Notes under the pieces: generated by a model
Seen by the model: the letters and a program-made list of their open reading frames with translations, nothing else
What the model was told of the DNA's origin: nothing
The model's database searches: none
Position numbers and translations under genes: made by a program
NCBI GenBank assembly: GCA_002359025.1
Contig: DEPZ01000028.1
Location: forward strand, 1 to 6,045
DNA from: Erysipelotrichaceae bacterium UBA3379
GTDB taxonomy: Bacteria; Bacillota_I; Bacilli_A; Erysipelotrichales; Coprobacillaceae
DNA: 6,045 nt
Direction: 5' to 3'
Part shown: in pieces, positions 1 through 5,075 of the stretch
Position numbering within the stretch: the first letter of the stretch is position 1
How the letters are laid out: each line of letters starts with the position of its first letter

Positions 1-2
1 TA

Positions 3-68
3 ATAGAAAGAGTAGAAAAAAAGAACCGAAATCCGACATTGGATAACGATTCTCTTATACAGTTTTGA
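3..68 (+). CDS. C-terminal tail of an unidentified plus-strand gene (partial)
   Basis: Reading frame 3 is open from the window edge to a TGA at 66-68 and encodes 21 residues ending in NPTLDNDSLIQF. The other two forward frames stop at 1-3 and 44-46. The main support is position: the stop codon sits directly against the stem of a plus-strand intrinsic terminator that starts at 68, as expected for the 3' end of a real gene. The mixed charged and polar composition looks protein-like, but the fragment is too short to assign to a family. It would converge on the minus-strand fibre locus and mark that locus's downstream border. It could also be a chance open frame. Confidence 0.4.
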   Translation: MERVEKKNRNPTLDNDSLIQF

Positions 69-102
69 AATCGTGGGAAGCCTATTCTTCCCATGATTTT
101 TT
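68..102 (+). terminator. Intrinsic terminator, plus-strand oriented
   Basis: A 13-bp stem pairs 68-80 with 87-99 around a 6-nt loop (81-86) and runs into a T tract (97-102). The single non-Watson-Crick pair, 73 with 94, is a G-U wobble in plus-strand RNA but a C-A mismatch in minus-strand RNA. This, with the T tract, shows that it works for plus-strand transcription. It probably ends the gene whose stop codon is at 66-68. Read from the minus strand it is followed by an A/C-rich stretch, so it is not a good terminator for the fibre operon. Confidence 0.8.
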
Positions 103-104
103 AG

Positions 105-140
105 AATCTAAAACCCCAGAACCCCGAGTTATTTTAGATT
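105..140. repeat. 9-bp perfect inverted repeat around a C4/C4 core
   Basis: AATCTAAAA (105-113) and TTTTAGATT (132-140) are perfect inverted copies. The 18-nt centre contains two near-identical octamers in tandem, AACCCCAG and AACCCCGA (112-127). The GC-rich core stands out from the very AT-rich surroundings. There is no T tract on either side that would make it an intrinsic terminator. It lies in the convergent spacer between the plus-strand terminator and the stop of the TasA-like gene. It could be a small palindromic repeat, the edge of a mobile element or a protein-binding site; nothing here decides which. Confidence 0.45.
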
Positions 141-172
141 ACCTATTTAATTTTACTAGAGTTAAGTTCTTC

Positions 173-196
173 GAAATTATCTCTTTAGATAACCTC
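173..196 (-). other. Sense-strand hairpin at the 3' end of the TasA-like gene
   Basis: In minus-strand RNA, 196-187 pairs with 182-173 (10 bp, loop AAAG), beginning on the last base of the stop codon. Two of the pairs are G-U in the minus-strand RNA and would be mismatches in plus-strand RNA, so the structure favours the sense transcript. No U tract follows, so it is not a classic intrinsic terminator. It may stabilise the 3' end of the mRNA or be part of a weak terminator. No other clear terminator for the operon was found in 1-195. Confidence 0.4.
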
Positions 197-903
197 TATT
201 TTTTTTGCATCTCTGCTTTAGCAATACTATTTGCTTCATCTACTGGAACTGCTACTTCTACTCCGTTTTCAGTTGTAACTGCTTGTACTGCACAACCAAC
301 TAAATCAATTGCACCTAATTCTTCCTTATCGAAATTAGAATCAATTACAATTTCATATCCATCAGTAGCTTTAAATAAAGATTCTGTAGAATAAACTTTA
401 TTTTCATCATATACATATTCACCATCAACTGCTTCTGTTTCACCTGGATCCATTACTTCTTTATATCTATAAATACCATTTCCAAATTGATCATATGTTT
501 CAACAGCTTCCCATTTTTCTGTATTAATAGTGATATTATGATCATCAGTAATTCCTAAAACTCGAATATATCCATAACTCTTAACAGAATCATTAGCTAA
601 ACGTAGTACTGGATCTTTTTTAAGCTTTGATTCAGCATAGACATCGTTATAAATATTTCCATCTAATGTTCTGTTTTCTCCCTTGAATACAAAATCATAA
701 TCATCAGATTCTTTATTGATATCTGTTTCGTCAATCCATACTGCTTGATCATTAGGTCCTACTGGATTATATCCTTCACCAATTGTGAATGTGTTTCTTA
801 AAGAATTAGACTTATCAGATAAATATGCTAAAGTAGCACCTACACCAATAGCTCCAACAAGAGCTAAGCTTGCAACCATAGTTGCTGTTTTTTTCTTGTT
901 CAT
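196..903 (-). CDS. TasA/CalY-like SipW-dependent fibre protein (probable major subunit)
   Basis: This encodes a 235-residue exported protein. The N-terminus is a SipW-type signal: MNKKK, a hydrophobic stretch at about 7-25 (VASLALVGAIGVGATLA), probable cleavage at A26|Y27, then YLSDKSNSLRNTFTIG, which closely matches the TasA/camelysin pattern of A-(Y/F)-x-D...NTF at the mature N-terminus. The mature part has the KDPVL element (96-100) followed by YGYIRV (110-115), the 'KDP...YVRV' arrangement common in TasA-like proteins, and ends AEMQKK with no sortase signal or membrane segment. The ATG at 903 is chosen over a TTG at 909: AAAGGAG lies 9-10 nt before the ATG but only about 3 nt before the TTG. 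Known relatives are processed by SipW and form matrix fibres (TasA) or surface proteins (CalY). The adjacent upstream sipW and a probable private promoter support a role as the abundant subunit (inference). Protease activity, as claimed for camelysin, cannot be inferred here. Confidence 0.85.
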   Translation of the reverse strand: MNKKKTATMVASLALVGAIGVGATLAYLSDKSNSLRNTFTIGEGYNPVGPNDQAVWIDETDINKESDDYDFVFKGENRTLDGNIYNDVYAESKLKKDPVLRLANDSVKSYGYIRVLGITDDHNITINTEKWEAVETYDQFGNGIYRYKEVMDPGETEAVDGEYVYDENKVYSTESLFKATDGYEIVIDSNFDKEELGAIDLVGCAVQAVTTENGVEVAVPVDEANSIAKAEMQKK

Positions 904-939
904 TATCAATCTCTCCTTTTTAATACTTTCTATGATTTA

Positions 940-945
940 AGTATA
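940..945 (-). promoter_or_regulatory. Candidate -10 box for the TasA-like gene
   Basis: The minus strand reads TATACT here, one base from the TATAAT consensus. It would give a transcript start near 933 and a leader of about 30 nt before the ATG at 903, with room for the AAAGGAG ribosome binding site near 911-919. No good -35 is present at the right distance: 17 bp upstream the sequence is ACTATT, inside the GTNAC repeat element. A good -10 with no -35 is the usual form of an activator-dependent promoter. Confidence 0.5.
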
Positions 946-955
946 AATATAAAGG

Positions 956-982
956 GTAACATAATAGTCACATAAAAGTGAA
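956..982. promoter_or_regulatory. GTNAC direct-repeat operator upstream of the TasA-like gene
   Basis: The plus strand has GTAAC at 956, GTCAC at 967 and a degenerate GTGAA at 978, each exactly 11 bp apart with AT-rich 6-bp spacers (ATAATA, ATAAAA). The 14 bases ACATAATAGTCACA recur in the spacer before the VWA gene. The array ends 10 bp upstream of the TATACT -10 box and covers where a -35 would sit. OmpR/PhoB-family response regulators bind 11-bp direct repeats, and the E. coli pho box has this distance to -10. Assignment to that family is inference. Confidence 0.55.
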
Positions 983-985
983 TTA

Positions 986-1477
986 TCAATTATTTTTTTC
1001 TTCTTTTTCAAATATTTCTGGTAAATAATTTAATAAAATCATTAAAAATACTACGCCACATGCTCCTGCTATTCCTAATGGTGTTTTTATAGCTTGGCTA
1101 AGTGTTCCTAAAAAAGGAATTGAAAAAAATACTTTTCCTTTGACATTACTATAAGAGATTGGTTCACCATCATTTGTATTGTTCGCATCTCCTTTAGTTG
1201 TTATTTCTTGTTTGTTTTCATCTATTTCTTCTACTCTATGTGTGACAAGAGTATCTTGTGAGACATTAAAACTAATAACATCCCCTACTTCTATATCTTC
1301 AAAAGGAACTTCTCTTACATAAACTATTGAACCAACAGGTATATTTGGTTCCATACTTCCACTCACAACAGCAAGCATATCATAACCAAATAGTTTTGGT
1401 CCAAATAATGCACCAGCTAGAAATAAAAGAATGATAAGTATAATTGCAATTAATATATTACATATTTTTTTTAACAT
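986..1477 (-). CDS. sipW: Signal peptidase I, ER-type (SipW)
   Basis: This 163-residue membrane protease cleaves signal peptides of exported proteins; in the SipW subgroup the clients are TasA-like. It has an N-terminal transmembrane segment (about 5-25), the catalytic serine in SGSMEP (Ser41), His80 in THRV where the bacterial P-type enzymes have lysine (the mark of the ER-type/archaeal class), and the conserved acidic box GDANNTND (Asp97, Asp103). A second hydrophobic segment at about 134-150 places a short charged tail in the cytoplasm. Length and architecture are normal for SipW. The start is supported by AAAGGAG six nt before the ATG. It lies between two genes with SipW-type signal peptides, which are its expected substrates. 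The VWA protein and the InlB-repeat protein have ordinary Sec signals and probably use another peptidase. A hairpin upstream (1481-1523) may control its translation. Confidence 0.95.
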   Translation of the reverse strand: MLKKICNILIAIILIILLFLAGALFGPKLFGYDMLAVVSGSMEPNIPVGSIVYVREVPFEDIEVGDVISFNVSQDTLVTHRVEEIDENKQEITTKGDANNTNDGEPISYSNVKGKVFFSIPFLGTLSQAIKTPLGIAGACGVVFLMILLNYLPEIFEKEEKNN

Positions 1478-1480
1478 AAT

Positions 1481-1523
1481 AATCTCCTTTTTATAAAATG
1501 AAGGAGATCTTTAAGATCTCCTT
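1481..1523 (-). promoter_or_regulatory. Possible SD-sequestering switch upstream of sipW
   Basis: The minus-strand RNA carries three complementary segments in order: AAGGAGATC (1523-1515), GATCTCCTT (1509-1501) and the sipW ribosome binding site AAGGAGATT (1489-1481). The middle segment can pair perfectly with the first (9 bp, loop 5) or with the third (8 bp plus a G-U, loop 11). The second pairing would hide the Shine-Dalgarno sequence. The first hairpin lies 5 nt after the stop of the preceding gene and is followed by CATTTTAT, so it might alternatively be a weak terminator that lowers read-through into sipW. On the plus strand the hairpin is followed by GTTTTTT, but no plus-strand gene is present. 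Confidence 0.5.
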
Positions 1524-1528
1524 GTTTT

Positions 1529-2101
1529 TTATCGATTTAAATCTTCATATATTGTCCAAATTCTGTCAGTATTATTGCGTTCTTTTCTAACACCAGTATT
1601 AGCTTCAATATCACCAACAACTGGTTGAACTGATTCATGATAAACAATGATTTCTAATCCAGCTAATGCAGTATTAATCTTACCATCATTAACTAAATTT
1701 TTTCCTGTAACTTCAGTAAATAGTGGTTGAGATTTTTCTCCTTTTTTTAGAATATTATTATAATAATAATAACCATTATATTCAGTCCAATATTCACTAT
1801 TTATCTTAACATCAATATTGAAATCCTTTTTAATTTCTGCTGGAGTAATAGAAACTTTTGCTCTAACTAAAGCAGACCCATTTTCAGCACCATTTTCAAT
1901 ATATGGTTTTTTAATAATTTCTCCGTCTTCTACTACTACAGGTGGTTCATCAATATCAGTATCAACAGTTGCTACAACAAAAGTATTTCTTAAAGAATTT
2001 GCTTTATTTTGTTGAATAGCAAATGTAATACCAACAGCTACTGTAATAAGAAGTAATGATAATATTACTATCTTATTTTTTAATTTACTAACTTTATTCA
2101 T
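1529..2101 (-). CDS. Small SipW-type exported protein, TasA-like (probable minor subunit)
   Basis: This encodes 190 residues. A basic start (MNKVSKLKNK) and a hydrophobic stretch (about 11-28) lead to likely cleavage at A28|I29, followed by IQQNKANSLRNTFVV. The segment NSLRNTF is identical to that of the larger TasA-like protein at the same distance from the cleavage site, so both should be SipW substrates. The mature part has VRAKVSITP (about 79-87), a tyrosine-rich YWTEYNGYYYYNNILKKGE element and PLF...GLEIIVYHESVQ near the middle to end, an arrangement typical of SipW-dependent TasA-like surface proteins. There is no sortase motif or C-terminal membrane segment. The start is set by AAAGGAG nine nt upstream; another ATG at 2108-2106 is out of frame. 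Only 16 nt separate it from the VWA stop, so the two are probably translated together and may act together, for example as an adaptor between the VWA protein and the fibre (inference). Confidence 0.8.
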   Translation of the reverse strand: MNKVSKLKNKIVILSLLLITVAVGITFAIQQNKANSLRNTFVVATVDTDIDEPPVVVEDGEIIKKPYIENGAENGSALVRAKVSITPAEIKKDFNIDVKINSEYWTEYNGYYYYNNILKKGEKSQPLFTEVTGKNLVNDGKINTALAGLEIIVYHESVQPVVGDIEANTGVRKERNNTDRIWTIYEDLNR

Positions 2102-2117
2102 ATATCATTACTCCTTT

Positions 2118-4955
2118 CTATTTGACTGGATTTACTTTAATTTCCCCATCAATTAATTCAAATTTGTTAACTAAAATTCCGTTATCTGAATCATAATCAT
2201 CAGATTTAACTTCATTAGCATATGTGACTAATACTTTTGTATCTTCTTCATCAATTTTGACTTCAATAGTACTTCCACCAAACAATTGTTTAGCTCCATC
2301 ATAATAGTCAACAGTACTATAATCAGTTGGTTTAAATCTTAAAGAACTTTCTTCTGTAATTCGATAAGTACCTTTCTTTAAGCCAACTAAATCAGGAATA
2401 TCTTGAACTGGTACATATGAACCATCCTTTTCTTCCATTTTTACATATCTATAATATGTATCAGTTACATTGCCATTTTCTAATCTATCAATTCTAAAGA
2501 TAAATATTGGATCTCCATCATTAGGATCTACAGGTTTATTAGTCAAATTAATTAACTCTTTATCAAGAGAAATTGTTCCTCCAATAACGTCAACCTTAAA
2601 TTTATTTTGATTTCCATAAGATTCACTATGAAAAGTAGTCACATCAGTAATATCTTGTCCATTGTTTTTAACTGTTACGGTAAATACCCCTGTACCAGTT
2701 TTGTCAGGTGTATAAACATTAGCTACATCATCAATATCTTTTGGCCCTGATTCTTGTTTATATTCATATGTTAATTTTTTTGTACCTTCAATATTTAAGT
2801 TATTGATATCATGACCTTTAATATCTGACCAAGTATTCTCAACTGTAATTCTCTCATCTAATTGACTATTATTTCCTAAGAAGATTTGATCATCATTTAA
2901 ATCAAGAGTTGGTCTAATGATATGAAGTACTGATGGATTATCTTTTACACTAGCTATAGTTTCAGCATAAATATCTGAATTATTGCTTTCAGTTTTTTTA
3001 TTTGCTGGACTTACTTCTACTGAAACATAATAATTTTCACAATCTCTTTTTAATTCAGAATTGATATCAATTGTTGGATCCCATGTTCCAGTTGTTTGAC
3101 CAGCATCAATTGTATAAGTAGCAACTATTTTTTCATTGCCTTCAGAATCTTTTGTTTTAACTGTATATATAATATTAACATATTCATTATTCAATCCATC
3201 AATAGTGTAGTTAGTTAATCTTCTATCATCATTTCTAGTATTCTTATAAGTAATGATATGTTTACCATTTTCATCTTCATTTATATTAAGGAAACGTTCA
3301 ATTTTATTCCAATCACTACCTACATAGATAGCAGCATCTTTGTTATCAAAATCATACAATAATGGAATATCTATTGTATTTACATCTTCTTCTTCATGTT
3401 TTGTACCTGTAGAATCTTTAACTGATGCTTCATCATTTGTTAAAATTTGATTTCCACCAATAAATCCATCTTTAGGTTTTACTGTAATTTCAATAACTAA
3501 TCTTTTACCAGTAAGTTTTCCATTTTGTTCACGAATAAAATCAGATTTATAATCGAAACCACTTACTTTCACTTCTCTTGTTCTGCTATCATATGTAATA
3601 TATTTTTCATCTATATATTCTCTACTTTCGTCAAAAGTATAATTTCCATTACTATCTTTCCCTGTTACAGTTTCTTTATAAGCAATGACAGAATCAGCTG
3701 CGTTTGGAAGAATAAAATTATCAGAAATGACATCAGATACATATGAATTTATATCAAGAGTTGTACCAGAATCTATATCTTCACTAATATCTTCAAAAAT
3801 CTTCAATAATTCATCACTATTAGTAGCAGCCAAATAATAGTTACCTTCTACACGATTATTTAATCTTCTATAACCATTTCCTTCTATATAACCTGTAGCA
3901 TTTGGATAATTACTTGAAACACCATGCATATATCCATTAAATTCTTTTGTTGTATCTGTTGGATCAGCATCCTTAAACACTCCCACAGAATAAACTTTTA
4001 CACCTTTGTCTTTTAAAGTCTTAGAAGAATCTATTGTATCAATAGCAACACTTGAATCAAATGGATCTAAAGTAGTTCCACCAGGTCCACCATCAGTAAA
4101 CATAATAGTAACTTTATTTCTATTTGAACTATAATCAAATTTGTTATTTGCTATATCAAGTCCAGCTTCTGGATGCGTACCTCCGTTAGCAGAAAGACTA
4201 GACACATAACCTTTAAGTCTTTCAACAGTATTTCCATCTACAGTTGTCAAATTACATAAAGCTCTCGCACTAGAACTGTCAGAAAATTTTACAATTGCAA
4301 TTCTATGTTTTTTATCTTGTTCTGCAATGGAATCATTTTTAGTTTTAGCATCATCTATAAATTTATTTACTGCCTCTTTCAATGCATCCATTTTGGATAC
4401 AGTTTGTTTACTTTCTTCATAAAATTCATACTTACCGAAATTAGATACTCGTTGATTTTCAACATCCTTACAGATTGTAACTGTTTCTCCGTTGTAAGTA
4501 TAAGTCATTGTATATCTATAGTCGGGATTCCACCATTCACCCACATTTTTTCTAGAAACTATGACAGGTATATATTCTTCTCCAATTTTCACAAATATTT
4601 CTTTATAATAATCATCATACCTAAACAAACTATCCATTCTACCTGTATACTTCTCATATACATTCTTTGTTTCAATAGTCTCTTTCATACTACCAGATAC
4701 ATCTAATACCAAAACAATATCAGAAGGAACTGTAGAAGTTGTCACTTTTCCTGTAGTATATGCTTCCATTCTGATCTTGGCTTGTTGATTTGTATCATCC
4801 CACTCAGCTGTTTTTGTTAATGAAATATTTTTATTATCAATTGGTTCATTAATTGTTCCTTCTGCTCTAGTTACATCAGTACTATATACTAATGAGCCAA
4901 GCATAACAACAGCTAGAAGACATGTTATTATCTTTTTATACTTTCCTACCTTCAT
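2118..4955 (-). CDS. Large secreted VWA-domain adhesin-like protein
   Basis: This encodes 945 residues. An ordinary Sec signal lies at 1 to about 31 (KKIITCLLAVVMLGSLVYS, then TRA|EG). A von Willebrand A domain spans about 79-390 with a complete metal site: DVSGS (Asp85, Ser87, Ser89), Thr260 in GGTHPEAG and Asp288 in FTDGG. About 95 residues, very rich in Tyr, Phe and Trp, are inserted after the first metal motif (about 92-185). Region 395-530 resembles the isopeptide/fimbrial-type beta domain that often follows VWA in pilus adhesins (ILTNDEASV). Region 531-790 is further beta-rich repeats, and 790-915 is a Cna-B/SpaA-like domain (ISLDKEL, then LKKGTYRITEESSLRFKP). The C-terminus (DNGILVNKFELIDGEIKVNPVK region) has no LPXTG, membrane segment or basic tail. 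GGAGG sits 6-7 nt before the ATG. Role (inference): ligand-binding tip or decoration of the TasA-like fibre. Three cysteines (163, 234, 639) are present in the mature protein. Confidence 0.88.
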   Translation of the reverse strand: MKVGKYKKIITCLLAVVMLGSLVYSTDVTRAEGTINEPIDNKNISLTKTAEWDDTNQQAKIRMEAYTTGKVTTSTVPSDIVLVLDVSGSMKETIETKNVYEKYTGRMDSLFRYDDYYKEIFVKIGEEYIPVIVSRKNVGEWWNPDYRYTMTYTYNGETVTICKDVENQRVSNFGKYEFYEESKQTVSKMDALKEAVNKFIDDAKTKNDSIAEQDKKHRIAIVKFSDSSSARALCNLTTVDGNTVERLKGYVSSLSANGGTHPEAGLDIANNKFDYSSNRNKVTIMFTDGGPGGTTLDPFDSSVAIDTIDSSKTLKDKGVKVYSVGVFKDADPTDTTKEFNGYMHGVSSNYPNATGYIEGNGYRRLNNRVEGNYYLAATNSDELLKIFEDISEDIDSGTTLDINSYVSDVISDNFILPNAADSVIAYKETVTGKDSNGNYTFDESREYIDEKYITYDSRTREVKVSGFDYKSDFIREQNGKLTGKRLVIEITVKPKDGFIGGNQILTNDEASVKDSTGTKHEEEDVNTIDIPLLYDFDNKDAAIYVGSDWNKIERFLNINEDENGKHIITYKNTRNDDRRLTNYTIDGLNNEYVNIIYTVKTKDSEGNEKIVATYTIDAGQTTGTWDPTIDINSELKRDCENYYVSVEVSPANKKTESNNSDIYAETIASVKDNPSVLHIIRPTLDLNDDQIFLGNNSQLDERITVENTWSDIKGHDINNLNIEGTKKLTYEYKQESGPKDIDDVANVYTPDKTGTGVFTVTVKNNGQDITDVTTFHSESYGNQNKFKVDVIGGTISLDKELINLTNKPVDPNDGDPIFIFRIDRLENGNVTDTYYRYVKMEEKDGSYVPVQDIPDLVGLKKGTYRITEESSLRFKPTDYSTVDYYDGAKQLFGGSTIEVKIDEEDTKVLVTYANEVKSDDYDSDNGILVNKFELIDGEIKVNPVK

Positions 4956-4984
4956 AATTATCCTCCTATCGCATTATATTTATA

Positions 4985-5046
4985 GTTAGTTCATTGTTTA
5001 TTTACTGTAACTATTATATGACTGATAAGTCACATAATAGTCACAG
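4985..5046. promoter_or_regulatory. GTNAC 11-bp repeat array and large dyad upstream of the VWA gene
   Basis: On the plus strand, pentamers GTAAC (5007), ATGAC (5018), GTCAC (5029) and GTCAC (5040) follow one another at exactly 11-bp steps, separated by AT-rich 6-bp spacers. Weaker in-phase matches are GTTTA (4996) and GTTAG (4985). The four strong units also form a dyad: 5005-5022 pairs with 5029-5046 (18 bp, 6-nt loop). This lies in the 118-nt spacer between the InlB-repeat gene and the VWA gene. A candidate -10, TATAAA on the minus strand, is at 4984-4979. The shared motif with the TasA spacer implies one regulator for both. It is not a terminator, as no U tract follows on the minus strand. 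Confidence 0.6.
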
Positions 5047-5058
5047 ATATATTTTATT

Positions 5059-5075
5059 TAGTCTTTTTAAGACTA
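5059..5075 (-). other. Short hairpin over the stop codon of the InlB-repeat gene
   Basis: TAGTCTT and AAGACTA (5059-5065 and 5069-5075) form a 7-bp stem with a 3-nt loop, and the TAG stop is part of the stem. The minus strand continues AATAAAATA, so there is no U tract and it is not a convincing intrinsic terminator. It could act as a 3' mRNA stabiliser or processing point that separates the expression of the genes on either side. Confidence 0.4.

Noticed and set aside
65..394. Open frame on the plus strand, 109 codons
   Set aside because: It begins inside the terminator stem and then runs antisense through the 3' part of the TasA-like gene. It has no ribosome binding site and its composition is that of a complementary-strand shadow.
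904..909. TTG start at 909 for the TasA-like gene
   Set aside because: The ribosome binding site would be only about 3 nt from the TTG, but is well spaced for the ATG at 903, which also gives the usual short basic N-terminus.
1501..1530. Plus-strand intrinsic terminator (hairpin followed by GTTTTTT)
   Set aside because: No plus-strand gene leads into it. The T run is the complement of the A-rich bases that follow and include the stop codon of the minus-strand gene. It is treated as part of the sipW leader, though ending stray antisense transcripts is possible.
4973..4978. TATAAT on the minus strand as -10 box of the VWA gene
   Set aside because: The transcript would start near 4966, inside the ribosome binding site at 4962-4967, leaving no usable leader. 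The TATAAA slightly upstream is more plausible.
5007..5044. CRISPR-like short regularly spaced repeats
   Set aside because: Units are only 5 bp with 6-bp spacers. This is operator-scale geometry, far below CRISPR repeat and spacer lengths, and no cas gene is present.
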